From positions 248,001 through 312,000 of the forward strand of contig CAWGKV010000001.1 of NCBI GenBank assembly GCA_963823165.1: a DNA stretch of 64,000 nucleotides, read 5' to 3'. Under the pieces are notes generated by a model. It was given only the letters and a program-made list of their open reading frames with translations, made no database searches and was not told the DNA's origin. A program made the position numbers and the translations under genes. Positions 51,573-62,817 of this stretch are shown piece after piece. The stretch's first letter is position 1, and every line of letters begins with the position of its first letter. The DNA comes from Roseiarcus sp963823165 (lineage in GTDB: Bacteria > Pseudomonadota > Alphaproteobacteria > Rhizobiales > Beijerinckiaceae).

Positions 51573-52853
51573 TCAGAACCCCTCCGGCTTGCCGACCACC
51601 GTCGTATGGAGCGCGCCGTCGCCGAACACCCGCGCCGCGGCGCGCTTGAGGCTCGCCGGCGTCACCGCGGCGATCAGCCGGTTGCGCTCGACGAGCCAGT
51701 CGGGGGCGCGGCCTTCGAGCTGGATCTGGACGAGCTGGGAGGCGATCTTGACCGAAGTGTCGAAGCGCAAGGGATAGGAGCCGATGAGATAGGTCTTGCC
51801 CTTCTCGAGCTCCTCCTCCGAGAGGCCGTTCAGCGCCACGTCGCGGATCTCGGCCGAGGCGACGTCGAAGGATTCCTTCGCCCGCTCGTTCTTGGTCGTC
51901 GTGCCGCCGTAGAAGAAACCGCCGCGGTCGAGGGCGTAGAGATTGCCGAATACGGTATAGGCGAGGCCGCGCTTCTCGCGCACCTCCCGGAAGAGGCGCG
52001 AGGTCATATTGCCCGAGCCGCCTAGCACATGCGCCGCCACGATGCCCGGGATGAAGTCGGGATCGTCGCGCTTGAGCGCCGGGCGGCCGAACCGGATGGT
52101 CGACTGCGGCACGTCGAGCGGGACCACGTCGACTTCGCCGAGGCCCGCGAACGGGGCCTCGGGGACGGGCTTGAGATCGCTGCTGGCCGGCAGGTCGGCG
52201 AAGGCCTTGTCGACCAGCTCGGCCGCGCCTTTTTCCTCGATCGCCCCGACCACGGCGACGACCAGCTGGCCGCGGGTGAGCGTCCGCTTGGCCGCAGCGA
52301 CGAGGTCGGCCGGCTCGATCCGCGCCAGCGTGTCGAGCGTCCCTTCGGCCGGCAGGCCGTAAGGGTGGCCTGGAAAGGCGCTCGCCCGCCAGGTTCTTGC
52401 CGCGACCGTGCCGGGATCGTTGGCGTCGTGGCGGAGGCGCGCATTGGCGTGCTCTCGGACGCGGACGAACGGCTCCTCGTCGAAGCGCGGGGCGTTGACG
52501 GCGAGGCGCAAAAGCTCCGCCGCCCGGTCGAGGTTCTTGGTGAGGGTCCGCATCCGCCCGGACATCTGATCGCGGTCGTTGCGGAAGTGGAGTTCGATCG
52601 CCTTCTCGTCGAGCGCCTGCTGGAAGGCCTGCGAGTCGAGGTCTCCCGCGCCCTCGTCGAGCAGGCTCGCGAGCAGCATGCCGAGGCCGGCCTTGTCGGC
52701 CGGATCCTGAGCCGCGCCGCCGCGCATGGCGAATTCGAGCGCGACCACCGGCACGGCGTTGGATTCGACGAGCCAGAAATTGAGCCCGCGCGGCGTCGTC
52801 ACCGTCCGGACGTTGACGGTGGACGAAGCGGGGGTAGCGACATGTTTCTGCAT
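51573..52853 (-). CDS. M16-family peptidase-like protein, non-catalytic partner
   Basis: 426 residues from ATG 52853 (MQKHVATPASS); longer frames upstream are not family-like. M16 fold without the HxxEH zinc motif at the usual site (GLGMLLASLLDEGAGDLDSQ instead), but with the R/Y-type C-domain motif (REVREKRGLAYTV). Pairs with the HxxEH-bearing M16 gene 59 bp upstream, as in mitochondrial-processing-peptidase-like heterodimers. Confidence 0.9.
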   Translation of the reverse strand: MQKHVATPASSTVNVRTVTTPRGLNFWLVESNAVPVVALEFAMRGGAAQDPADKAGLGMLLASLLDEGAGDLDSQAFQQALDEKAIELHFRNDRDQMSGRMRTLTKNLDRAAELLRLAVNAPRFDEEPFVRVREHANARLRHDANDPGTVAARTWRASAFPGHPYGLPAEGTLDTLARIEPADLVAAAKRTLTRGQLVVAVVGAIEEKGAAELVDKAFADLPASSDLKPVPEAPFAGLGEVDVVPLDVPQSTIRFGRPALKRDDPDFIPGIVAAHVLGGSGNMTSRLFREVREKRGLAYTVFGNLYALDRGGFFYGGTTTKNERAKESFDVASAEIRDVALNGLSEEELEKGKTYLIGSYPLRFDTSVKIASQLVQIQLEGRAPDWLVERNRLIAAVTPASLKRAAARVFGDGALHTTVVGKPEGF

Positions 52854-52912
52854 AGGCGTTTCCGGATGCTTCGTTTTTGAGGGACTGGCTTCTTTTCTTC
52901 GAGGGACTGGCC

Positions 52913-54205
52913 TCAGGCGGCTTCGGCCTCGAGCGGCAGGAGATGGCCGGTCACGGCCGGCCTGCGGTCGAGCCAGCGCCGCGCCGCGCCCATCACCGCC
53001 TCGGCGTCGACGGCCTCGATCTTCATCGGCCATTCCTCGACGTCACGGATGGTCTGCCCGATCGCGAGCGAAGAGCCGTACCAGCGGGCGAGATCCGACT
53101 GGCTGTCGCGGGCGTAGAGCGCGTCCGCCACGAGCCGCGTCTTGGCGCGCTCGAGCGCGCCGGGCTCGATCCCCTCGGCGAGGAACCTTGCCAGCACCCT
53201 GTCGAAGGCCCTGTCGAGCCTCTCGAGGCTGATGCCCGGCGCGGGCGTCACATTGACGATGAAGCGTGTCTCGTCGAGCGCAGTGCCGTGATAATAGGCC
53301 CAGGCCGAGACGCCGAGCTTCTCCTCGATCACCAGCGAACGATAGAGGAGGCTGGTCTGGCCGCCCCCGAGAAGATGGCCGAGCACGTCGAGCGCCTCCG
53401 ATTCCCCGTCTTTCGCGGTGCGGCAGGACGGCGCGAGATAGTGGCGCTGCCAGTTCGGCTGCTCGACCTTGTCGTCCCTGACCGTGACGATCCGGCTCGC
53501 CACCGTCGGCGGCTCGAGCGGGCGGACGCGCTCGGGGCGCGCCCCGCGCGGCTTCACCTTGCCATAAGTGTCTTCCGCCATGGCTCGCGTCGCCTCCGGC
53601 TCGGCGTCGCCGGCGACGACGAGGATGGCGTTCTCGGGGGTGTAAAAATGCTGGTAGTAGGCGAGCGCGTCCTCGCGCCTGAGGCCCTCGATCTCGTGGC
53701 CCCAGCCGATGATCGGCACCCCGTAAGGATGATGGGTGAAGAGCGTCGCCTGCACCGCCTCGCCGAGCTGGGCGCCGGGGTCGGTGTCGCAATGCATGCG
53801 CCGTTCCTCGAGCACGACGTCGCGCTCCGGTGCCACGATCTCGTCGGTCAGGACGAGCCCGGTCATCCGGTCGGCCTCGAAATCCATGCAGGCGCGCAAA
53901 TGTTCCTTGGCGACCTGCTGGAAATAGGCGGTGAAGTCGTTGCCGGTGAAGGCGTTCTCCTGGCCGCCGATCTCGGAGATGAATTCCGAGAACTCCCCCT
54001 TCGGATGGGCCTTGGTGCCCTTGAACATCAAATGCTCGAGGAAATGCGCGATGCCCGACTTGCCAACCGGATCGTCGGCCGCGCCGTTGCGGTACCAGAT
54101 CATGTGGGTGACGACCGGGGCCCGATGGTCCGGAATGACCACGACCTCGAGGCCGTTCTGAAGCGTGAAATGGGCGACCTGCGGGGCGGGGACGTGAACG
54201 GTCAT
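52913..54205 (-). CDS. M16-family zinc metallopeptidase
   Basis: 430 residues from ATG 54205 (MTVHVPAPQVAHFTLQNGLE). Inverted zinc motif HFLEH in GIAHFLEHLMFKGT with the distal glutamate (GGQENAFTGNDFTAY...ERDVVLEE). Family role: degradation of small peptides and presequences, usually as a dimer with the neighbouring homologue. The longer frame to 54409 lacks support. Confidence 0.94.
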   Translation of the reverse strand: MTVHVPAPQVAHFTLQNGLEVVVIPDHRAPVVTHMIWYRNGAADDPVGKSGIAHFLEHLMFKGTKAHPKGEFSEFISEIGGQENAFTGNDFTAYFQQVAKEHLRACMDFEADRMTGLVLTDEIVAPERDVVLEERRMHCDTDPGAQLGEAVQATLFTHHPYGVPIIGWGHEIEGLRREDALAYYQHFYTPENAILVVAGDAEPEATRAMAEDTYGKVKPRGARPERVRPLEPPTVASRIVTVRDDKVEQPNWQRHYLAPSCRTAKDGESEALDVLGHLLGGGQTSLLYRSLVIEEKLGVSAWAYYHGTALDETRFIVNVTPAPGISLERLDRAFDRVLARFLAEGIEPGALERAKTRLVADALYARDSQSDLARWYGSSLAIGQTIRDVEEWPMKIEAVDAEAVMGAARRWLDRRPAVTGHLLPLEAEAA

Positions 54206-54513
54206 CGGGGTCCGTGAAGGCTGGAGGAGCCCGCCGCGGCGGGCCTTCGCCGGCCGCCGTGACGATAGCGCGACATATAGGGCGCCGGCGCGGCAGGCGC
54301 TAGGCAGGTCGCGAGGATCGGCGGCCCGGGCGGCCTCCGACTGAACCTGCCAGTCGACCATGCCGAGGAAAGCTTCCCATATTCTTGACCGAGATCTTGC
54401 CCGCCGCATCGGCGCGACGAAGATTTACAAAAACGCCAGACTCGACGACACTGGCGACTAGGCGAAAGCCCGCAACTGTTGTACATAGAAACGATGTGGT
54501 AACAAAGCCTCGG
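54206..54513. other. Intergenic region upstream of the M16 operon
   Basis: 308 bp between the M16 pair and the dehydrogenase gene, same strand. Upstream promoter of the M16 operon presumably lies here; no clear boxes, hairpin or gene seen. Confidence 0.4.
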
Positions 54514-55449
54514 CTACCCCAGTCCGTCGTCCAGATGGCTGATGTGGCGTCCAAAATCAGGCGCAGCCGTCTCCTGGCCCTGCGCGACAATGCCCAGCCG
54601 GATAGCCCGGGTGCGGGTGAATAAGGCAAACAAACCATCGCCGTCCTCACGGCGGATCATGCGCTGCAAGGCAGTCAAATCTTCGTTGAACCGTCCAAGC
54701 ATTTCTAGGACAGCGTCCTTGTTATGGAGGAATACATCTCGCCACATAGTCGGGTCTGAGGCTGCTATTCTCGTAAAGTCACGAAACCCGCCCGCCGAGA
54801 ATTTGATAACCTCGGATCGCGTCACCTCCTCGAGATCTGCAGCGGTGCCCACGATATTATACGCGATCAGGTGCGGGACGTGGCTGGTGATCGCCAGCAC
54901 CAGATCGTGGTGACTCGCGCTCATAATTTCGACGTTCGAGCCAAGCGCCTCCCAAAAGGCGCGAACCTTTCCCACTGCGTTCGGATCCGTCCCTTCCGGC
55001 GGGGTCAAAATACACCAGCGGTTGATGAAAAGAGAGGCGAATCCGGCCTCCGGACCAGACTGCTCGGTGCCGGCCACCGGATGGGCGGGCACGAAATGGG
55101 AGTGAAGCGGCAGTATGGGAAGCAGCGTGGAAATGACCGACTCCTTGACCGAGCCGACATCGGATACGATCACGCCAGGCTTCAGCGACGATGCGATCGC
55201 GTGACCTATGTGTTCGTTCGCGCCCACCGGGGCGCAGAGGATGACGCAATCCGCGTTCCGGACCGCGCTCGCCAAGTCGCTGGTCCAGTCGTCGCCAATC
55301 GATAAGTCACGCGCACGCGCCAGAGTGCTTTCTGAACAATCCGCAACCACGATGCGCCTGGCCGCGTTACTCCGGCGCGCTGCGTGCACTATGGACGAGC
55401 CGATCAGGCCCACACCGATGATCGCCAGATATTCAAATAATGGCTCCAC
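54514..55449 (-). CDS. tyrA: Prephenate / cyclohexadienyl dehydrogenase
   Basis: About 311 residues if started at GTG 55449 (MEPLFEYLAIIGVGLIGSS), where family homology begins; the frame extends to 55623 through transposase remnant DNA. NAD-binding GVGLIGSS (12-19), ADCVILCAPVG, DVGSVKESV, HFVPAHPVAGTEQSGPEA, and SHVPHLIAYNIV with the active-site histidine, then RDFTRIAASDPTMW. Makes arogenate or phenylpyruvate-route tyrosine precursors. In relatives this gene usually follows hisC; here IS-like debris precedes it, so its promoter and start deserve checking. Confidence 0.9.
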   Translation of the reverse strand: MEPLFEYLAIIGVGLIGSSIVHAARRSNAARRIVVADCSESTLARARDLSIGDDWTSDLASAVRNADCVILCAPVGANEHIGHAIASSLKPGVIVSDVGSVKESVISTLLPILPLHSHFVPAHPVAGTEQSGPEAGFASLFINRWCILTPPEGTDPNAVGKVRAFWEALGSNVEIMSASHHDLVLAITSHVPHLIAYNIVGTAADLEEVTRSEVIKFSAGGFRDFTRIAASDPTMWRDVFLHNKDAVLEMLGRFNEDLTALQRMIRREDGDGLFALFTRTRAIRLGIVAQGQETAAPDFGRHISHLDDGLG

Positions 55450-55472
55450 CAGAGGTGGTCTTCGCCACTCAA

Positions 55473-55735
55473 TCACGTTCGGCAAAGATTCATCTGTTTG
55501 AGCTTCCGGTCTGCTCTTGGTCGCGGGTGCAAGCGTGTATCGTGCTCGTCCCGCCCCACCGTGTTGACGACGAACTCCGGGGCCCAAAAGTGCCGCCCAA
55601 CCAAATTGTTTTGCGCTCTCCATAGACCCGGCTCAAATGGATCGCGCTCTTGCCCCTTATGTACCCGCCCATCTGCGATACCGCATATTTCGGCGGTGTT
55701 ACAGCAGCCTTTCCCACGTGATCGGGTGTTAGACG
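55473..55735 (-). pseudogene. IS200/IS605-family TnpA remnant
   Basis: Frames together give the C-terminal half of a Y1 transposase: LTPDHVGKAAVTPPKYAVSQ and GGYIRGKSAIHLSRVYGERK in one frame, then after a shift NNLVGRHFWAPEFVVNTVGRDE and RKLKQMNLCRT with a stop at 55473. The HUH motif is lost (PDHVGK where PDHVHM is usual) and the N-terminus is absent. It ends 24 bp before the tyrA start. Confidence 0.75.
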
Positions 55736-55891
55736 CCCTTGCTCGACCTTCGATCCCCTGTAGCGCACGTCGCCGGGAAAGTCGGGGTCTCGCGCCTACG
55801 CTAGCCTAAAACAGCTTGCCCGCGCAACGGCCGCGCGTGGAATTGCCAGGCGCGACGAGATAGAAAACCACAGATTCGATGACGCCGGCGA
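55736..55891. other. Intergenic debris between the TnpA remnant and the L,D-transpeptidase gene
   Basis: No gene or clear structure seen. Together with the TnpA remnant it makes a 440-bp gene-free stretch from 55450 to 55891. Confidence 0.4.
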
Positions 55892-56479
55892 CTAGCCGAT
55901 TTCCATCACGGCCCCGCGCGCGAGGCGCGGCGCAAGCTTGCGCATGTCGGATGGCGAAATCGCGACGCAGCCGGCGGTCGGGGTCAGGCGGGGCCGGGCG
56001 AGATGGAAGAAGATCGCGCTTCCCCTGCCCTTCGCCCGGCGGCGGAAATTCTGGTCCAGGACGAAGGTCAGGTCATAGAGATGGTCGTCGCGCCACATGC
56101 AGTCGGTGCAGTCGGCGGCCGGCAGGCGCACAGGCCGGTTGTAACGCGGGCTATGCGGGTCCTCGCACCAGCCCTGGTCGCGCCGCATGGCCTCGAGCGG
56201 GACGCCCCCGGCGCGCGGCCGCCGGCGGTCGGGACGGTAGTAGCCCCACAGCAGCTGGAAGCGACCGGCCGGCGTGCCGCCGTCGCCCTCGCGTTTGATG
56301 CGGACGATTCCGGCGGGGCCGAGCGCGCAAGGGATTCGGAACGGTCCGGCTGTCAGCCAGCCGCGGGCGCGGTTTCCGGCAAGAGGGCGGACAGTGAGGC
56401 GGAAGAGGCGCTGGGACAATGGGTCAGTCGAATCGCGGTCAGGTCGACCGATGATGGAAGCCGGCTTCAAATGCCGCAA
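55892..56479 (-). CDS. L,D-transpeptidase family protein (YkuD domain)
   Basis: 195 residues; the start is uncertain because similarity begins near FRLTVRPLAG (residue about 26). YkuD catalytic region HLARPRLTPTAGCVAIS with the nucleophilic cysteine; upstream GIVRIKREGDGGTPAGRFQLL and MWRDDHLYDL are typical of the small cytosolic-looking members. Likely peptidoglycan-related. No clear signal peptide. Confidence 0.87.
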   Translation of the reverse strand: MRHLKPASIIGRPDRDSTDPLSQRLFRLTVRPLAGNRARGWLTAGPFRIPCALGPAGIVRIKREGDGGTPAGRFQLLWGYYRPDRRRPRAGGVPLEAMRRDQGWCEDPHSPRYNRPVRLPAADCTDCMWRDDHLYDLTFVLDQNFRRRAKGRGSAIFFHLARPRLTPTAGCVAISPSDMRKLAPRLARGAVMEIG

Positions 56480-56600
56480 CCGTCAATCCAGCGTCCGCCT
56501 GAACCTGAGCAGCGCCAGGATCGAGAACACCGGGATGAAGGCCCGCCGGCATCGCGAACTGAGAAGCCGATCTCGCTCCAGTTCGGGCAATTGAGCTCGC

Positions 56601-58217
<1,617 letters not shown>

Positions 58218-58231
58218 CGGCGTTGCTCCGC

Positions 58232-59140
58232 TCAAACTTGCGTCTCCGCCGGCCGAGACGCAGCCTTGCGAAAGGCAGCGATGCCGTCGGCGATCAGGAG
58301 GGTTCGGCGGGCCATGTCGGCGTGCAGGAGCTCGACCATCTTGCCGTTGAGCTGGATGACGCCCTTGCCCTGGTTTTCCGGCAGCGCGAAGGCGTCGATG
58401 ACGGCGCGGGCGTTCGCGACCTCGGCCGCTGTCGGGGCGAAAACCTCGTTGCAGATGTCGATCTGGCTCGGATGGATCAGCGTCTTCCCGTCGAGGCCCA
58501 TGTCGCGGCCCTGCAGGCATTCCTCGCGGAATCCGTCGAGGTCATTGATGTCGTTAAAGACGCCGTCGATGAGGTCGATACCATGCGCCCGCGCCGCGAC
58601 GGCGCAGTTGGCGAGCCAAGCGGTCATCGTCGGCCGGCCCGGGGTCAGGCGCGCCCGAGTCTCCTTGGCGAGGTCGTTGAGGCCCATGACCAGCACGGTG
58701 AGCCGCGACGCTGAATCGGCGGCGACGGCGGCGATCTGGCCGGCGTTGAGAATCGCGTTCGGCGTCTCCATCATCGCCCAGAGCCGGGTCCTCTCCGGCG
58801 CGCCGTTCTCCCGCATGAGCCGCGCGGCGAGCATGATGGCGCCGGGACCATCAACTTTGGGCAGGAGAATGGCGTCAGGGCCTGCGGCGGCGGCGGCGAT
58901 GAGGTCGGTCGGCCCCCAGGGCGTATGCGGTCCGTTGACACGGATGACGACTTCCCGGCCGCCAAAGTCACCCTTCAGCGCCTCGACGATCTGAGCCCGC
59001 GCCGCCTCCTTGGCGTCCGGCGCGACCGAGTCTTCGAGATCCAGAATCAGCGCGTCCGCCGGCAGGGTCGCAGCCTTGGCCAGCGCCTTGGCGTTGGAGC
59101 CGGGCATGTAGAGGACGCTGCGGCGCGGACGAGCAAGCAT
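58232..59140 (-). CDS. HpcH/HpaI-CitE family CoA ester lyase (malyl-CoA lyase or thioesterase type)
   Basis: 302 residues from ATG 59140 with CAGGAG upstream. RRSVLYMPGSNAKAL, ALILDLEDSVAP (Mg-binding acidic residues), VIRVNGPHTPWG, ILLPKVDGPGAI, MMETPNAILNAGQI and GKTLIHPSQIDICNEVF are family signatures. Likely acts on malyl-CoA or methylmalyl-CoA (lyase or thioesterase); citramalyl-CoA is an alternative. It forms an operon with fumarase, which supports a C4/glyoxylate role in the serine or ethylmalonyl-CoA cycle. Confidence 0.9.
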   Translation of the reverse strand: MLARPRRSVLYMPGSNAKALAKAATLPADALILDLEDSVAPDAKEAARAQIVEALKGDFGGREVVIRVNGPHTPWGPTDLIAAAAAGPDAILLPKVDGPGAIMLAARLMRENGAPERTRLWAMMETPNAILNAGQIAAVAADSASRLTVLVMGLNDLAKETRARLTPGRPTMTAWLANCAVAARAHGIDLIDGVFNDINDLDGFREECLQGRDMGLDGKTLIHPSQIDICNEVFAPTAAEVANARAVIDAFALPENQGKGVIQLNGKMVELLHADMARRTLLIADGIAAFRKAASRPAETQV

Positions 59141-59874
59141 GACGGACTCCTGGCCAACCGGACAGCATTTATAGCCAAGCGTGCTGCGGCGCCAGATGGC
59201 CGTTCGCCGCAGCAGCATTGGACTTACGGCGGAGGCGATCGAGGCGCGTCCCCTCGATTGGCGGGCGCCGCGAAGGCGCATTGCCAACGACGTAAATCGC
59301 TGGATCGAATCAGGGACGGCCTGACTGAGCCGGTAGGAGTGCCGCTTGAGGACGTTACTTGAATTTGACCAGAACTTGGCCGATCGGCTCACCGGGGATC
59401 GCTCGCTCTCGCGAGCGGCGCGACCGACCTCGTTGGCTTAAATAGGCCTTAAAAAGCCCAAGCCTAGCTTGGATCGGAAGCGGCTATTCCTTCCCGCGGT
59501 TCACCGGCCTGTCACGCAATTAGCCCGCATTCGTCAACTAGATAATCGCCATTAAAACCCACCGTGGAACTTTCAAGCTGTGAAGTTCGGCGACCCCCTC
59601 GCCCGCGAAGCGGGAGAGGACGGCGCGGCGAAGCCGCGCCAGGTGAGGGGGACGGGCAACCGACGAACCTTGCGGCCGCCATCAACGCCCGCCGTTCGGC
59701 GTTCTCAACCCTCACCTGGCGCTTCGCGCCTGTCCTCTCCCGCTTCGCGGGCGAGGGGATACGTGACGGCTTGGGAGCAGTTACCCCACCGTCCCAGGGC
59801 AACCATCGTGCAGCCATCCCGAGGGGACTCGGACTGTAAGCCGACGACGAACATCGTGGGAGCGCCCTAGGGCG
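59141..59874. other. Gene-free region with large inverted repeat
   Basis: 734 bp. The left part (59141-59580) has no recognisable gene. The centre is the inverted repeat listed next. The stop of the MHYT kinase marks the right end. Confidence 0.5.
59596..59757. repeat. Large near-perfect inverted repeat (about 50-bp arms)
   Basis: Left arm 59596-59649 and right arm 59709-59757, loop of about 59 bp. Arms share CCCTCGCCCGCGAAGCGGGA and GCGCCAGGTGAGGG in matching order, differing only by a 5-bp block in the middle. Each arm also folds into its own smaller hairpins. Same style as 19354-19500. Confidence 0.85.
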
Positions 59875-61332
59875 TCATCCATGGTCTTCGATTTTGGTGG
59901 GTAAAGTGAAGTGAAAACTTGCGCCCCGTGGAGAGTTGTCGGCGGCCCACAAGCGGCCGTTATGGGACGCGACGATGGAGCGGCTGACGGACAATCCCAG
60001 ACCGGTCCCGTGAACCTTGGTGCTGAAAAACGCGTCGAAGATCTGATCCGCCTGCTGCGGGGGCAGCCCTTCGCCGGTGTCGCTGACGGAGACCATAAGT
60101 TGCTCGTTTTCCGCTCGCCGCGCCTTGATGGCAAGCTCGCGCGTTCCATCCACATCCTTCATCGCATCAATGCTGTTATTAATGAGGTTCATCAAGACCT
60201 GCTGCAATTGCACGCGATCTCCCATGACCTGGGGAAGATCTGCCGCCAGCTCCGTCCGAATTGATATGGAGTATCGTGCTACCTCGCTCCGCAGGAGGCC
60301 GCTAATCTCTCGAATAACTTCGTTTACGTCCAGCGACTCCCGTTGCGGAGTACCCTTCTTGAAGAGCAGGCGGATCCGCGCGATGATTTCCGCCGCACGC
60401 ATTCCCTCTTTGACGATTTCCATCGCAGCTGCGCGCGCCTCTTCGAGATTAGGAGTGTCGCGAGCGAGCCAGCGCAAGCAGGCGTCGGCGTTGGTGACGG
60501 CGGCGCTGATCGGTTGATTCACTTCGTGCGCCAGGGTGGCGGTCAGCTCCGCCATGGTGTTCACTCTGTTGACGCGGGCAAGATCCGCCTGCGCCTGACG
60601 CAGCGCTTGTTCGGCAAGCTTCTGCTCGGACAGCGAGGCAATCAATGCGGAGGCCAGAATGACAAACGCAGTGCCGGCTACCGCCAGGGCCAGATTGGTT
60701 TGATCGAGGCTTGCGTATCCGAGGGCGTCGGGAACCGGGCCGTGAGCTGAACAAATGGTCCCTCCCATCGCCGTGTAGTGCATACCGGAAATGGCCAGGC
60801 CCATGACGACCGCTGCAACGAGCTTTTGCCCAAGATCCGTGGTTCGGAACGCCAGCCATAGCGCCGCCGTCGACGCGCCGATCGCTATGACCAGCGAGAG
60901 CGCAACAGATAGCAGGTCGTAGCTGAGATCGACGCGCTCCCGCATCGCCGCCATGCCGGTATAATGCATGGCGACAATACCAAACCCCATGAAAGCGCCA
61001 CTGAGAACGAGGCGAAGCGGCGATCCGCTTCGGCGGCTAATGACGTAAAAGCCGCAGCCGGTTGCGACAATCGCCACCACGAGCGAAAGGGTGGTCAATC
61101 CGATGTCGTAGGACATCGGTATCGGCAGGATGAAGGCGAGCATGGCGACGAAGTGCATCGACCATATGCCGCCTCCCATTGTGATGGCGGCCGCCGCCAG
61201 CCACACGCTGCGAGCGAGTCCTCGGGCCGCCGCCACGCGGCCGCCGAGATCGAGGGCGGTGTAAGATGCAAGGGCGGCGACCAGAATGGACAGCGCCACG
61301 AGATACGGATCGTATGTTCCGGTAAGGACCAT
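59875..61332 (-). CDS. MHYT-domain sensor histidine kinase
   Basis: 485 residues. Seven hydrophobic helices with the three metal-binding motifs of the MHYT domain: SMHFVAML, AMHYTGMAAM and GMHYTAMGG; then a coiled coil, H-box ATLAHEVNQPISA and ATPase boxes NLINNSIDAM, DTGEGLP, GTGLGLSVSRSI. MHYT domains are proposed to sense O2, CO or NO through copper. No PAS domain and no adjacent partner gene; the receiver at 63161 is the nearest. Confidence 0.94.
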   Translation of the reverse strand: MVLTGTYDPYLVALSILVAALASYTALDLGGRVAAARGLARSVWLAAAAITMGGGIWSMHFVAMLAFILPIPMSYDIGLTTLSLVVAIVATGCGFYVISRRSGSPLRLVLSGAFMGFGIVAMHYTGMAAMRERVDLSYDLLSVALSLVIAIGASTAALWLAFRTTDLGQKLVAAVVMGLAISGMHYTAMGGTICSAHGPVPDALGYASLDQTNLALAVAGTAFVILASALIASLSEQKLAEQALRQAQADLARVNRVNTMAELTATLAHEVNQPISAAVTNADACLRWLARDTPNLEEARAAAMEIVKEGMRAAEIIARIRLLFKKGTPQRESLDVNEVIREISGLLRSEVARYSISIRTELAADLPQVMGDRVQLQQVLMNLINNSIDAMKDVDGTRELAIKARRAENEQLMVSVSDTGEGLPPQQADQIFDAFFSTKVHGTGLGLSVSRSIVASHNGRLWAADNSPRGASFHFTLPTKIEDHG

Positions 61333-62034
61333 CGGGACAGCCCAAATTCGGACCAGTGACCCACGGGCGACGAATCCGCGGGCTCACCTGCAAATGCAGC
61401 CGGCAACGTTATCGGGGCGTCATTAAATGCCTATGTTGGCCGACGTTCCGCGGATGACCTGGTTCGCGGAAATCAAAATGCTCCTTTGGCGCTTTGCTGA
61501 CAAGATGGACGGGGAGTGATGCGCGCCCCGATCCGTCAGTCCAATCCGCGCGGATGGCTCCGTCAGTTTCAAGTCGAACGCATCACGCTGCCGCCTTCGC
61601 ATCACGCTGCCGCCTCCCAACCGGACGACAGTGGTTCGAACACTTGGCGCCCGCTTGAGTCGGGATTGGAGGCCCGCAGTCGACCCTTTGCTGCCCTTGA
61701 AGATCGACCCTGTGAACGGGTGGGAATGCTCAAATTGCGGTCATTCCCCGACAGCGTGTTCTGCGGCTATGACAAATGTCTTGGGGAATGTCGAACAACT
61801 GGCAGGTCATCGGCAGTTGACTTTCCCGAGCGCTCCGGAGGCGCTCTCGATGCCGTGTGGCGGCCAAGGCGTCACGGTCTTCTACGGCATGGCGAAGCCC
61901 GTTCGTGCGCCTGCAGATCGGGCCGGCGCTCCGGATTGAATAGTTGAAGAAGTTGGATGCTGGGCTCCTGAATTGAGCTAGAGTGCCTTCAAGGAAATTC
62001 GGTCAGGGAAGGGGAAAATTCGATGAGAATTCAT
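61333..62034. other. Gene-free region upstream of the MHYT kinase
   Basis: About 700 bp. It contains short frames on both strands that show no family features, and a tandem CATCACGCTGCCGCCT (61579 and about 61599). I see no gene. Confidence 0.45.
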
Positions 62035-62530
62035 GCGTTAGGGTAGGATGTCGCTATCATGTCGATCTGTAGTAATCCTCGCGAGCGGCTATGCCGGAGC
62101 AGCACATGCAAAAGCGGCGACGGATAGCACAAGACTGATTCCACGTTGTCGCGCGACGTCAGGTCGCCCATGGCGGGGCTGGCCGAGCCTTTCCTGGCGC
62201 GGGATTTGGGCGAAAACGCCTTCAGCTGAACCACGGCACGGCTGGTGGCGCTTCTGCGCCCTACTAGCCCGGCCATGACGCCGACTGCGCCCTCGCGCCG
62301 ATCGTCGCCGTCTCGACCCCATTGCCGGCTTCCATCACAGCAAGGAGCGAGATCATTCCACTATTGGGAAAATAAACGCGTTCAGTAGGATCGCCGGCTT
62401 CCTGCAAGACCATCCCCTGCTTTAACGGGCTATGACATTTAGATGGGGGGAGAGAACCGACCAAATTTACTGGCCTAGAGAGGCAATAGCCGGTTGCCGC
62501 TGTCCAGGCCAGCCAAATGAGTCGACATTA
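62035..62530 (-). pseudogene. Crp/Fnr-family regulator, decayed
   Basis: The cyclic-nucleotide-fold core is readable (LKQGMVLQEAGDPTERVYFP, NSGMISLLAVMEAGNGVETATIG), then a frameshift; the following MAGLVGRRSATSRAVVQL also matches this regulator family. The N-terminus (DSGNRLLPL) is in a third frame, and no helix-turn-helix domain can be read, the C-terminal part degenerating near 62050. Similar complete regulators are common in Bradyrhizobium relatives. Confidence 0.7.
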
Positions 62531-62817
62531 TCGAATCGTCGCTCGAACTCGAAAACGAGGACCGCAGTGAAGAATGGGCGTTGCGACAACGCCCTGCGGA
62601 GATCGATAGTCCTAACTGCTTTGGTATAAGGGCGGTGCTAAGGATTGTCCTGGGACACCGCAACACAACAGCTACATAACATGGGGATCAATTAAGGCGA
62701 GACCAATCAAGAGCGGTATCCGAACGCTAATGGCGGGCTGCTCCAGGGCGCTGGAAGCCTTGCCGACATCTTAAGATCGTCGCCTGCGAACATGATGCAG
62801 TTTGATCGGATTCTGCT
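62531..62817. other. Gene-free region
   Basis: About 290 bp between the decayed regulator and the small conserved gene; nothing recognisable seen. Confidence 0.35.

Noticed and set aside
61516..61947. 143-residue plus-strand frame
   Set aside because: Biased composition, no ribosome site and no recognisable domain.
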